NCBI GenBank assembly: GCA_017432615.1
Contig: JAFRIV010000048.1
Span: 58,417-122,416, forward strand
Reading direction: 5' to 3'
DNA: 64,000 nt
Source of the DNA: Oscillospiraceae bacterium
GTDB taxonomy: Bacteria; Bacillota; Clostridia; Oscillospirales; Oscillospiraceae
The notes under the pieces are model-generated. The model did not search any database, was not told the DNA's origin, and saw nothing but the letters and a program-made list of their open reading frames with translations. The translations under genes were made by a program, and so were the position numbers. This document shows positions 8,595-16,975 of this stretch, piece by piece (position 1 is the stretch's first letter; each line of letters opens with the position of its first letter).

Positions 8595-9938
8595 TCAGCC
8601 TTTGACCGCGGTAAAATATACGGTGTAGTCGTAGATATCTCCCGGGTAAGCGTACGTACCAGTATAGCGGGGATTCAGGTAGGCGGTATATTCTCCCCAG
8701 CGTACCACATAGGGGAGATATTCCCAGTCCATCGGGATCTGCAGATTTTCTGTACGGTAGACGAGATCTGCGCTCTGTCCGTCAGTCTCCTCCCAGATGG
8801 CGGTAACGGTGCGCAATTCCTTATCCCAGCCCTGCATGAAGGCAAAACCCGGAACAGGAGTGGTATAGTCAAAGCGTGTGACGGAAGCCGGATAGGCACC
8901 GTCATAGGTATAAGAGATTTCACGAAGGAGAAGCGTCCCCTTATCCACTGCAACCTGCTCCCTGTCCCCGTTTTCCAGAACGCCATCCATCCAGATCTCT
9001 TCATCGGTCTCGTACAGGTAGCGGAATTCTATGATGTCTTTCAGATAATCGGAGATATAGGTTTCGTCATAGGTCTCTTCCAAAGGATCATAACTGACGT
9101 ATCCGATGCTGGCGCGTGTTTTTCCGTCAGCGTATTTCAGGGTATCAAAAGAGTAAAAACCGTAGGTACCGGTTACATATCCGTCCCAACAACCCAGAAT
9201 GGCCGTATGACCTTTTTGGTTGAATATCCAGGTGCAATTTTTCTCCGGGTTATCATTCGGGTTATAGATCCGCACGCCGTCTGTGAGGGAGAGGACGCAG
9301 GACAGGCTGTTCTGTTCCATCAGCAGTTCCCAGGTGAAATTGAGTTTTTCATCCATCTTTGCCGGGACAAGGCCTTTCTCTACCTTTACAACGCGATATG
9401 GGAAACGGGAATTTTCGTTCGGAGACGCTTCAAAAGTAAAGCGGAAAACATGGTCGATCACATTTTCCCCGCGATGAACGGTGATGGTGGTAACGGCTGT
9501 CCGGTCATCTGCCATAACGGTGGAAAGCTCCGTATCGATCCCTATCATGGCGTTGAACATCGTCCGGTTCTGTCTGAAATCATAATACACAAAGCTGCCC
9601 GCTCCAATGACACGGTTCACAATGCCGTACTCCTCCCAGGGTGCAGGTGGATCGAGCGGACCGCGATAGCCAATGGAAGAGAGGTAATCCTGAACTTCAT
9701 CCTCCCGCAGAAGCCTCTCCCCGGTAATGCGCTCCTGATAAGCCGCATACCAGCCGCAGGCATCCCAGCAGATCAGATCAGACAGTTCCCCGCCGTCATA
9801 GCCGCCCAGCCAGCAGGCCAAAGCAAGGGAGGCTGACTGGGCCTCCGGCGGTTTTTGATCCGCTTCCTCTGCCTGCGTAAACACCGGAAATGCCGACAGG
9901 AGAGAAACAACAATCAATAATGCCAAAATTCTGCGCAT
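8595..9938 (-). CDS. Secreted protein of unknown function
   Basis: A 447-residue protein I do not recognise. It begins with a clear signal peptide (Lys/Arg start, hydrophobic core to about residue 18, cleavage probably after FTQA). The mature part starts with a Trp/Cys-rich stretch (ACWLGG, LICWDACGWYAAY) and then looks rich in beta strands, with many aromatic, Asp and Thr residues and no membrane anchor or cell-wall sorting signal. It is a single gene between a terminator and a divergent small gene. It may be an extracytoplasmic binding or stress protein, but nothing in the sequence proves that. Confidence 0.75.
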   Translation of the reverse strand: MRRILALLIVVSLLSAFPVFTQAEEADQKPPEAQSASLALACWLGGYDGGELSDLICWDACGWYAAYQERITGERLLREDEVQDYLSSIGYRGPLDPPAPWEEYGIVNRVIGAGSFVYYDFRQNRTMFNAMIGIDTELSTVMADDRTAVTTITVHRGENVIDHVFRFTFEASPNENSRFPYRVVKVEKGLVPAKMDEKLNFTWELLMEQNSLSCVLSLTDGVRIYNPNDNPEKNCTWIFNQKGHTAILGCWDGYVTGTYGFYSFDTLKYADGKTRASIGYVSYDPLEETYDETYISDYLKDIIEFRYLYETDEEIWMDGVLENGDREQVAVDKGTLLLREISYTYDGAYPASVTRFDYTTPVPGFAFMQGWDKELRTVTAIWEETDGQSADLVYRTENLQIPMDWEYLPYVVRWGEYTAYLNPRYTGTYAYPGDIYDYTVYFTAVKG

Positions 9939-10007
9939 AAACCGAACCCCCTTTTGGTAATATTTGTATTTTAATTTATTATTATATAACAGGAAAGGAG
10001 CCCCTCT

Positions 10008-10181
10008 ATGCTGCCCCAGGATCCCTCTATTCTTTTCAGTTATATCAACACGAAGCTTCGAGATGAGTTTTCAAGCCTGGAAGCTCTCTGTGACGCTCTT
10101 GAAATCGACCAGGAAACTCTGAAAGAGACTCTGCATGAAGCCGGCTTTGATTACGATGAAGCCGCCAACCGGTTTCACTGA
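10008..10181 (+). CDS. DUF4250 domain-containing small protein
   Basis: A 57-residue protein starting MLPQDPSILFSYINTKLRD and ending with YDEAANRFH. This matches the DUF4250 family of short clostridial proteins with a small helical domain of unknown role. A strong ribosome binding site (AGGAAAGGAG) stands seven bases before the ATG. A possible promoter, TTGGTA (9954-9959) with TATTAT (9977-9982) and a 17-base spacer, lies upstream. It is transcribed divergently from the secreted protein gene. Confidence 0.85.
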   Translation: MLPQDPSILFSYINTKLRDEFSSLEALCDALEIDQETLKETLHEAGFDYDEAANRFH

Positions 10182-10221
10182 AAGGCATGCAGACCCCTAC
10201 CCGCAAAACTGATAAGAGAAA

Positions 10222-10261
10222 GGCGCTGCCTCTCCCGGTAAAAGCCGGAAGAGACAACGCC
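10222..10261 (-). terminator. Terminator of the ispH-S1 operon
   Basis: Arms 10222-10238 and 10245-10261 pair fully (17 pairs) only in the minus-strand RNA, where three positions become G-U wobbles; in the plus-strand RNA they would be C-A mismatches. A T-rich run follows on the minus strand. This places it as the end of the minus-strand operon. Confidence 0.82.
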
Positions 10262-10280
10262 GTTTTTATAATTTGATCAA

Positions 10281-12422
10281 TCACTCTTCCGCAGGAGCAG
10301 CTTCTTCGGCTTCCGCTTCCGCATCAGCTTCGTCTGCTACTTCCTCTTCTGCGGGAGCACGCTGCTCTTCCAGAAGGGCACGGATCGACAGGGAGATCTT
10401 CTGCTTGTCCTGATCTATGGCAATGATCTTGGCATCTACCACGTCGCCGACTTTCAGAGCATCCTCCACCTTGGCAATGCGATGGTCCGCAATCTGGGAG
10501 ATGTGAATCAGCCCGTCCACATTGGGGATGATTTCCGCAAAAGCGCCAAACTGCATCAGCTTGACAATCTTGACTGTTGCCACATCGCCGACTTTAAACT
10601 GATCGTTAAAGAGCTTCCAGGGATCCGCTTCGGGATCCTTATAGCCGAGGGAGATCCGTTTTGCGTCCTTATCAAAGCTGATGACATAGACTTCGATCTC
10701 ATCGCCGACCTTAACAACTTCTGCCGGATTGTGGATTCTGCCCCAACCGAGTTCAGAGACGTGGACCATACCATCCACCCCTCCGACGTCCACAAATGCG
10801 CCGTAGCTGGTCATGGACTTGACAACGCCTTTATAACGCTTGCCGACTTCGATATTCTCCCACAGAGCCTCTCTCATAGCATGACGCTGTGCGTTTGCGG
10901 CACGGCGGATAGAACCGACGATATGCTTGCGTGCCTTGTTGACTTCCGTTACCTTCAACTTAACCGTCTTCTTCAAGAGCTCTGCAAAATCGGCCTCGCG
11001 GGGAAGATCCGTCTGTGAGGCAGGCACGAAAACGCGTGCGCCCTTGACGTTGACCACAACGCCGCCTTTATTAGTATCCGTAACAACGCCTTCCACCACT
11101 GCGCCAGCTTCGGCTGCGTCGGAAATATCGTCCCAGAACTTCACATTGTCAAGACGCTTCTTGGAGAGCATTGCCGTGCCTTCCACGTCATTGACGCGAA
11201 CCACGATTGCCTGTACTTCATCTCCGAGTTTGACACAGTCTTCAATCTTTGTGCCGGCATCAGAGGTGAAATCCGTCACCGGGATGAACCCGGTATACTT
11301 GGCACCCAGATCCACAGTAACTTCCGTGGTGCTGATGCCTGTTACCACACCCGTCACTTTATCCCCATTTGCAATGGGTTTCAAGGTTTCCTCCAGCATA
11401 GCATCAAAGGAGAGATCCTCTGCTTTTGCTTCGACAGGCGCTGCTTTTGCAGGTGCCTCTTCCGCAGGTGCCTCAGCCTTGACTTCTTCTGTAGAAACTT
11501 CAGCTTTGATTTCTTCTGCTTCTTCAGCCTTGACTTCGTCTTTTACTTCTTCTTTGACTTCTTCGACCTTGATTTCCTCGTCCATTTTCTTCCTAACCTC
11601 CTTAATAATCCACGATGGCGTCGATGCTCCGGCCGTGAGTGCCACAATATTGCTTCTTTGCAGCCTCTCCAGATCAAGTTCCTCTGCACGCTCAATAAAC
11701 TGAACCTCAGAACAGAGTTCCTGACAAATCTGGGCAAGATGCAAACTGTTGGCACTATGTTTTCCGCCAATGACAACAACAGCATCACACGCAGAAGCGA
11801 GCTCCATTGCCTCATTCTGCCTCGTGAACGTAGCAAGACATATTGTATCAAATATTTTTAAATTTGTACATCCTTTTTTTAAGAAATTTACGCAATTATT
11901 GAAATTGCTGTGTGTCTGAGTCGTCTGAGCAACAACACATATCGGTTTTGCCGAAAATTCCGGATTTTCTTCCAGCCATCGGCGCGCTTCATCCTCATTT
12001 TCCAGCACAGCGCATTCGGTGCACCAGCCGCAGATTGCCTCCACTTCGGGGTGATTACGCATGCCGATCACCAGGACAAACTGCCCCTCCTCCGATGCCT
12101 CATGGACGGTTTTGTGGATGAGCTTCACTTTCGGGCAGGTGGCATCAAACACTTCTGCCCCGGCCGCCTCCAGTGCGCGGACTGTTTTCTCTGAAACTCC
12201 ATGGGCTCGAAGGATCACCTTATCCCCCGGTCTCACCTCTTCGTCCCCATGGATCACTTCCAGTCCCTGTGCCTGCAGAGAACGCACCACATCGTCATTG
12301 TGGATGAGCTGGCCGTAACTCAGCACACGGCCGTGTTCCTGCAGGAGCTTCTCCGCCATTTCCACTGAGCGGCGCACTCCAAAACAGAATCCCGCCGTTT
12401 TTGCTTCACGAATCTCTTTCAT
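10281..12422 (-). CDS. ispH: IspH (HMBPP reductase) fused to S1 RNA-binding domains
   Basis: A 713-residue fusion known from Clostridia. Residues 1-282 are IspH/LytB, the last enzyme of the non-mevalonate isoprenoid pathway, which uses a [4Fe-4S] cluster. The cluster cysteines C13 (GFCFGV), C96 (DATCPKV) and C195 (DTICLATF) are present, with the active-site H41, H74, H124 and E126. A Glu/Lys/Ala-rich linker (about 283-345) leads to four S1 domains (about 350-420, 437-503, 522-592, 607-677), as in ribosomal protein S1, and an acidic tail. It is the last gene of the operon, four bases after cmk. Whether the S1 half works on ribosomes is an inference. Confidence 0.93.
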   Translation of the reverse strand: MKEIREAKTAGFCFGVRRSVEMAEKLLQEHGRVLSYGQLIHNDDVVRSLQAQGLEVIHGDEEVRPGDKVILRAHGVSEKTVRALEAAGAEVFDATCPKVKLIHKTVHEASEEGQFVLVIGMRNHPEVEAICGWCTECAVLENEDEARRWLEENPEFSAKPICVVAQTTQTHSNFNNCVNFLKKGCTNLKIFDTICLATFTRQNEAMELASACDAVVVIGGKHSANSLHLAQICQELCSEVQFIERAEELDLERLQRSNIVALTAGASTPSWIIKEVRKKMDEEIKVEEVKEEVKDEVKAEEAEEIKAEVSTEEVKAEAPAEEAPAKAAPVEAKAEDLSFDAMLEETLKPIANGDKVTGVVTGISTTEVTVDLGAKYTGFIPVTDFTSDAGTKIEDCVKLGDEVQAIVVRVNDVEGTAMLSKKRLDNVKFWDDISDAAEAGAVVEGVVTDTNKGGVVVNVKGARVFVPASQTDLPREADFAELLKKTVKLKVTEVNKARKHIVGSIRRAANAQRHAMREALWENIEVGKRYKGVVKSMTSYGAFVDVGGVDGMVHVSELGWGRIHNPAEVVKVGDEIEVYVISFDKDAKRISLGYKDPEADPWKLFNDQFKVGDVATVKIVKLMQFGAFAEIIPNVDGLIHISQIADHRIAKVEDALKVGDVVDAKIIAIDQDKQKISLSIRALLEEQRAPAEEEVADEADAEAEAEEAAPAEE

Positions 12423-12426
12423 TGTC

Positions 12427-13122
12427 TCAGCTCTTCCGGCAGACGGGGAGTTTTTCTTCCATCAGCATACAGATAGCTTCAAAACTCTGTTCCAGATTGA
12501 GCTCTGTGGTATCTACCACGACAGCATCCTCAGCCTGCCGCAGCGGAGCGATCTCCCGGTGGGTATCCTGCCAGTCACGCTCTTCGATCTCTCGAAGCAC
12601 CGTATCAAAATCAGTCTCAACGCCTTTAGCTTCCAATTCCAACAGGCGCCGGCGGGCACGTTCCCTGCTGTCGGCTGTGAGATAGATCTTCAGATCGGCA
12701 TCCGGCAAAACCACTGTGCCGATATCTCTGCCGTCAATAATCACATTGTTTTTATGAGCAACCTCCCGCTGCATATCCAACAGAAAAGCGCGGCAGGCCG
12801 GCAGTGCAGAAACATCGGATGCACACAGCGAAATCTCCGGCAGGCGAATGGTTTCACTGACGTCCTCCCCGTTCAGGATCATATGCTGCAGCCCGGTTTC
12901 ATCGTAACAGATCTCCAGCTGTACCTGAGGCAGGATGTTTTTAAGCGCTTCATCACTTTTTCTGTCGATCCCGCTGCGTTTTGCTGCCAGGCCTACGGTG
13001 CGGTATATAGCACCGGTGTCCAGATATACAAAACCAAAGGCTGCAGCAGCGCGTTTGGAAAGGGAGCTCTTCCCCGCCCCTGAAGGGCCGTCTACAGCAA
13101 CAGCATAGGTTTTCTGACTCAT
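12427..13122 (-). CDS. cmk: Cytidylate kinase
   Basis: A 231-residue (d)CMP kinase. The P-loop VDGPSGAGKSS is at residues 10-20, followed by YLDTGAIYRTVG, the nucleoside-binding VIIDGRDIGTVVLPDADLK, and the Arg-rich lid (SRERARRRLLELEAKG). The length and motifs are standard for bacterial Cmk. Its start overlaps the stop of the flavoprotein gene by four bases and its stop is four bases from ispH-S1, so the three are translationally coupled. cmk next to ispH and S1 is a common clostridial order. Confidence 0.95.
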   Translation of the reverse strand: MSQKTYAVAVDGPSGAGKSSLSKRAAAAFGFVYLDTGAIYRTVGLAAKRSGIDRKSDEALKNILPQVQLEICYDETGLQHMILNGEDVSETIRLPEISLCASDVSALPACRAFLLDMQREVAHKNNVIIDGRDIGTVVLPDADLKIYLTADSRERARRRLLELEAKGVETDFDTVLREIEERDWQDTHREIAPLRQAEDAVVVDTTELNLEQSFEAICMLMEEKLPVCRKS

Positions 13123-14393
13123 TTTTTCTCTCCTTCTCCTGATTCATCTTGATGAATTTTTGGTATCGAATTGCCTGCCACGAAGCCCGTAGACCAGGCA
13201 ATCTGCAGATTGAAGCCGCCGGTGTAGGCATCCAGGTCCAAGATCTCCCCGGCAAAAAACAGTCCTTTCACCAGCTTGGATTCCATGGTACGCGGATTGA
13301 CCTCTTTTGTGCTGACACCACCCGCTGTCACAATGGCCTCTTCCACAGGACGTGTCCCCTTCACGGAAATCGGGAACGCCTTGAGAACGCGGCGGATAGA
13401 ACAGCGCTGCCCCTGCGTCAGGCTGCTGGCAGGAACATCGGTGCTGACCCCTGCCATATCCAGTATGACAGGCGCCATGGACCGCCCCGTGAGCCCCGGC
13501 ATCAGGTTGCCGATGGTGCGTTTGGGCGCTTCTGCAAGGTCCCGAAGGATGCGGGCATCCAGCTTTTCCTCGTCCAGCCCGGGCTTCAAATCGATCTCCA
13601 GGCGATAGACAGCTTCTCCAAAATGCCGCATATGCGCACTGGCTGACAGCACCAGCGGCCCGGAAACGCCAAAATGGGTAAAGAGCATTTCTCCCAGTTC
13701 ACTGAAAATCAGCTTATCATTTTCATAGGCCCTCAGCGTCACGTTCTTCAGGCTGAATCCCTGCAGCGCGGCACAGAAGGCATCATCACTTTCCAGGGGA
13801 ATCAGCGAAGGGCGAAGGGGGGTGATCGTATGCCCGAGCGTTTTCGCTATGCGATAGCCGATTCCGTCGGAACCCGTCAGCGGATAAGAAAGACCGCCCG
13901 TACAGAGGGCTGCGGCGGTACAGGCAAGCACGTCCCCTTCCGTGTGGACGCCGGATACCGCTCCGTTTTGCACAAGGATGCTGTCGGCACGCCGGCGAAG
14001 CATCGTCACGCCGGCTTCCCGGCAGAGACGGGAAAGGCAGTCGGCCACATCATTTGCATTGTCAGATACCGGAAATACACGCCCGCCCCGCTCCGTCTTC
14101 AGCGGTATCCCATTGCTTTCAAAAAAAGCCATGGTATCCTCCGGAGAGAAACGGTTCAGCGCACTGTAAAGGAAACGCCCATCGCCCGGCAAGTTGGTGA
14201 AAAAGTCACGGATGGGGGTGTTGTTTGTCAGGTTGCAGCGTCCTTTGCCGGTGATACGCACCTTGCGCCCCGGAAGCTTGTTCCCGTCCAGCACGATGAC
14301 GGAGCATCCGTTTTCTGCTGCCTGACAGGCACACATCAACCCGGAGGCCCCGCCGCCGATTACCACCAGATCTGCTTTTCCAATCACATTCAT
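13119..14393 (-). CDS. HI0933/BaiN-type FAD-dependent oxidoreductase
   Basis: A 424-residue flavoprotein of the HI0933 family (BaiN-like NAD(P)/FAD-dependent oxidoreductases). The dinucleotide-binding motif VIGGGASGLMCACQA is at the N-terminus. It is followed by the family hallmark GRKVRITGKGRCNLTN and, near the C-terminus, ETAGGVSTKEV-like (VTAGGVSTKEVNPRTMES) and GLFFAGEILDLDAYTGG with NLQIAWSTGF. Some relatives act in bile-acid 7-dehydroxylation, but the family is widespread in organisms without that pathway and the reaction here is unknown. It overlaps cmk by four bases. Confidence 0.87.
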   Translation of the reverse strand: MNVIGKADLVVIGGGASGLMCACQAAENGCSVIVLDGNKLPGRKVRITGKGRCNLTNNTPIRDFFTNLPGDGRFLYSALNRFSPEDTMAFFESNGIPLKTERGGRVFPVSDNANDVADCLSRLCREAGVTMLRRRADSILVQNGAVSGVHTEGDVLACTAAALCTGGLSYPLTGSDGIGYRIAKTLGHTITPLRPSLIPLESDDAFCAALQGFSLKNVTLRAYENDKLIFSELGEMLFTHFGVSGPLVLSASAHMRHFGEAVYRLEIDLKPGLDEEKLDARILRDLAEAPKRTIGNLMPGLTGRSMAPVILDMAGVSTDVPASSLTQGQRCSIRRVLKAFPISVKGTRPVEEAIVTAGGVSTKEVNPRTMESKLVKGLFFAGEILDLDAYTGGFNLQIAWSTGFVAGNSIPKIHQDESGEGEKK

Positions 14394-14397
14394 CCTA

Positions 14398-15126
14398 TTA
14401 TGTCCTTCCCGCCTTACGCAGGCGGCTGACTTCCTCTTCCGTAAGATAACGCCACTTTCCCCGCGGAAGATCCCCCAGGGTAAGCGGGCCTTCGCTGATA
14501 CGGCAAAGATGCACGACCTTCAGCCCTGCGCGCTCGCAAAGGCGCCGGATCTGACGGTTGCGGCCTTCATGGATCGTGACGGAGATCTCAGCTTCCTGCT
14601 CCCGAAGCTGAAGCACTTCCACTTGTGCACCGGAAGTCATCCTGCCGTCGATCTCGATAGGTGCGGTAAGCGCACAGATCCTGTGGGGAAGATCCTCCCC
14701 CTTCACCGTGAGCGCATACACTTTTTTGACCTCAGCGGAAGGGTGCATCATGGCATTAGCAAATTCGCCGTCATTGGTCAGAAGCAGAAGTCCTTCGGAG
14801 TACATGTCCAGCCGGCCGACAGGATATACCCTTTCATGCAGGTCGCTCAGCAGTTCTTTAACCGAATGTCTGCCCTGCTCGTCGTGCAGCGTCGTCACGA
14901 CCCCGGCAGGCTTGTTCAGCATCACATAGATCTTTTTCCCCTGCATTGGGAGAGGCCTGCCGCGGACAAGAATGTTGTCCTCCTGAGGGTCTGCCCTGGT
15001 GCCAAGCTCGGCGCGGACGCCGTTCACCGTCACTTTCCCGGCAGCTATCAGTTCCTCCGCCGCCCTGCGGGACATCAGCCCGGAGGCAGAGATGATTTTC
15101 TGTAATCTTTCCTGCATATCTTTCAT
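14398..15126 (-). CDS. rluB: 16S/23S rRNA pseudouridine synthase (RluB/RsuA family)
   Basis: A 242-residue pseudouridine synthase. Residues about 4-62 are an S4 RNA-binding domain (LQKIISASGLMSRRAAEEL). The catalytic domain carries the Asp in VGRLDMYSEGLLLLTNDGE and later EGRNRQIRRLCE. I choose the ATG at 15126. A longer frame starts with TTG at 15159 but would include a hairpin that belongs to the end of gerW. No strong ribosome binding site precedes the ATG, so coupling with gerW is likely. It could be RluB or another member of the same family. Confidence 0.9.
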   Translation of the reverse strand: MKDMQERLQKIISASGLMSRRAAEELIAAGKVTVNGVRAELGTRADPQEDNILVRGRPLPMQGKKIYVMLNKPAGVVTTLHDEQGRHSVKELLSDLHERVYPVGRLDMYSEGLLLLTNDGEFANAMMHPSAEVKKVYALTVKGEDLPHRICALTAPIEIDGRMTSGAQVEVLQLREQEAEISVTIHEGRNRQIRRLCERAGLKVVHLCRISEGPLTLGDLPRGKWRYLTEEEVSRLRKAGRT

Positions 15127-15131
15127 AAGAA

Positions 15132-15154
15132 GCACCGCCTGACAGGGGCGGTGC
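15132..15154 (-). terminator. Intercistronic hairpin after gerW
   Basis: Arms GCACCGCC (15132-15139) and GGCGGTGC (15147-15154) with a seven-base loop, just after the gerW stop. The following T run is short (TTCTT), so it may only reduce read-through into rluB or protect the message. Confidence 0.6.
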
Positions 15155-15162
15155 CTCAAACC

Positions 15163-15558
15163 TTATTCACCTTTCTGTTTCTCGATAAAAGCGTCGACCC
15201 TGTCCATTACCTGCGGCACCAGATCAATAATCCTGTCCACCGTGTTGGAGGCAGGCGGCATTACGTTGAGCATACGCACCACACCGTCTTTAATGATCAG
15301 GAAACCATAAGGTTCTATCTTGACACCGGTGGCATTTCCTCCGCCGTAGGGCTGCGGGCCATCCTTGCGCTTCGGGCCGAATTCCACACCGCCGCCTCCG
15401 AAACCAACGCTGATCTTGGAAATCGGAACGAGCGTGATCCCATCGGGGGTATAGATCGGATCCCCAACTACCGTATCCACCTTAAGAATGTTCTTCACAT
15501 TCTCCATTGTCGTTTGCATCAGTTCCCCGATCGGGTTCGTTTTCTCCAGGTTCTCCAT
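15163..15558 (-). CDS. gerW: GerW (YtfJ) family sporulation protein
   Basis: A 131-residue GerW/YtfJ protein, found in the spores of endospore formers; in Bacillus it is needed for normal germination. The conserved block VGDPIYTPDGITLVPISKIS is followed by the glycine-rich GFGGGGVEFG and the stretch GGGNATGVKIEPYGFLII. The AAGGAGA ribosome binding site sits upstream of the ATG at 15558, so this start is well supported even though it lies 77 bases inside the preceding gene. This gene is the best evidence that the organism forms spores. Confidence 0.93.
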   Translation of the reverse strand: MENLEKTNPIGELMQTTMENVKNILKVDTVVGDPIYTPDGITLVPISKISVGFGGGGVEFGPKRKDGPQPYGGGNATGVKIEPYGFLIIKDGVVRMLNVMPPASNTVDRIIDLVPQVMDRVDAFIEKQKGE

Positions 15559-16306
15559 AGAATGTCTCCTTTTCTTCTTTATTTAACACAGAACGGATCA
15601 GTTTTGTTACAAGGGATGGATTTTCCACCAGGAAAGCATATTCTTCCGGATCTTTACGCTTCAATATAAACCAGCGCCATTTGTTTCGGATCAGGATGCC
15701 GATTGCTCCGAAAAGCACCGTAAAGATCATGGCAAACACCGCACCGACACGAAGCACCACTGCAATACCGACATCGAGTTTCATTTCAGCCGTTGTGAAA
15801 TCCACTCTGGTCCAAACGTCCGGGTCTTTGCAGCGAAAGCGCCGTGCACAGACGGGGGCAAGGGAGGAAAGCAATGCATTGACAAAACCGAAGATCCTCG
15901 CTGTAAGATAAGGATCCTCCCCTGCTGCAGTATAATGCAGGAGAAAACGGTCAACATTGATGCCTCTGGAAAATTTCCCCAGACCCTCCAGAAGCTTTTT
16001 CAACAGATCGATGACCTCATCGTCATCGATCATCAGCCCCGGGCCTTGTTTCTTTTTCTTCTTTTTCTTCTTTTCCTTTTTCGGCTTATCTTCTTTCTTC
16101 GGCTCCGGTTCCTCCACCGGTTTTTCCTTCGGCGCTTTCGCGGCCTTACGCCGCGGGATCAGCTGCAGCAGAAAACCGCAAAGTTTGGCGGAAACCGTCA
16201 GCTTCCCGCCGATATAGCGGACGTCCACTCCCACCGTGATCTGGCAGATCAGGAAAATGATCAGTGCCAGGATCAGAAGGATCCTTATCGCAAGCAAATA
16301 ATGCAC
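15482..16306 (-). CDS. DUF2953 (YtfI-like) membrane protein
   Basis: A 274-residue protein of the DUF2953 family, whose Bacillus member YtfI neighbours YtfJ. Residues 5-25 form an N-terminal membrane helix. It is followed by an extreme Lys/Glu/Pro-rich linker (about 55-90, with a run of nine or more Lys) and the conserved part (DRFLLHYTAAGEDPYLTARIFG, RVDFTTAEMKLDVGIA). A second hydrophobic segment is near 190-210. The last 25 codons overlap the start of gerW in another frame. The pairing with gerW suggests a sporulation-linked job; the biochemical role is unknown. Confidence 0.85.
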   Translation of the reverse strand: MHYLLAIRILLILALIIFLICQITVGVDVRYIGGKLTVSAKLCGFLLQLIPRRKAAKAPKEKPVEEPEPKKEDKPKKEKKKKKKKKQGPGLMIDDDEVIDLLKKLLEGLGKFSRGINVDRFLLHYTAAGEDPYLTARIFGFVNALLSSLAPVCARRFRCKDPDVWTRVDFTTAEMKLDVGIAVVLRVGAVFAMIFTVLFGAIGILIRNKWRWFILKRKDPEEYAFLVENPSLVTKLIRSVLNKEEKETFYGEPGENEPDRGTDANDNGECEEHS

Positions 16307-16339
16307 CTCTCTTTCGATGCGGCATGCATTTCGCCGATT

Positions 16340-16975
16340 TTATTTTTCCAGTTCCTCCATGGCAAGCTGCTGTGCCGTTTCCTGCGGGGGAGGATCCATT
16401 TTGTTCTCCTGCAATGCATCGATTGCCTGCTGCAGTTTCTCGATTCCCTCGGTAGAGGCAATCTCCGGCAGGGGCGGAAGATCAGACAGTGTGCTGATTC
16501 CCATTGTTCGCAGAAACAGATCCGTCGTCCCATACAGAGTGGGACGGCCGGGGGCTTCCAGCTTTCCTTTGCCTTCGATCAGTCCCTTTTCCACAAGGGA
16601 ACTGATTGTATAAGAGCTGTCTACGCCTCTCACTTTGCTGATATATGCCGCTGTAGCAGGCTGATAATAGGCAACAATGGCCAGCGTTTCAAGCGAAGCG
16701 GGAGAGAGCATAGGCGGACGCCGCTGCTCCAGGATCTTCGTTACAATCTCGGCATAAGCCGGAGAAGAACACAGCTGCAGCTTATCCCCCATCTGCACCA
16801 GACAGATTGCGTGCCCATCTTCTTCCAGGGTCTCTGCAAGCTCCCGGGCTGCCTCGAACACGTCCTCTTCGGAACAGTTCAGAATCAGAGAAATCCTGCC
16901 TGCCGGGACGGGATCTCCGGCTGCAAATAAAATGGCCTCAAGGGCTGAACAGATCTTTGTCATATCATTCTTCAA
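16340..16975 (-). CDS. scpB: Segregation and condensation protein B
   Basis: A 211-residue ScpB, the tandem winged-helix partner that binds ScpA and the SMC ATPase in the condensin that compacts chromosomes. Typical blocks are ALEAILFAAGDPV, the segment LETLAIVAYYQPATAAYISKVRG split across the second winged helix, and LVEKGLIEGKGK with PGRPTLYGTTDLFLR. The start overlaps the scpA stop by 11 bases. A Gln/Met-rich C-terminal tail follows the second domain. Confidence 0.95.
   Translation of the reverse strand: MKNDMTKICSALEAILFAAGDPVPAGRISLILNCSEEDVFEAARELAETLEEDGHAICLVQMGDKLQLCSSPAYAEIVTKILEQRRPPMLSPASLETLAIVAYYQPATAAYISKVRGVDSSYTISSLVEKGLIEGKGKLEAPGRPTLYGTTDLFLRTMGISTLSDLPPLPEIASTEGIEKLQQAIDALQENKMDPPPQETAQQLAMEELEK

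Noticed and set aside
14398-15159. Longer rluB start at TTG 15159
   Set aside because: The extension would contain the gerW terminator-like hairpin, and the shorter ATG gives the normal family N-terminus.
15935-16930. Open frame of 331 codons opposite the ytfI-like gene and scpB
   Set aside because: It crosses two real genes and consists of low-complexity Phe/Leu runs made by the complement of Lys-rich codons.
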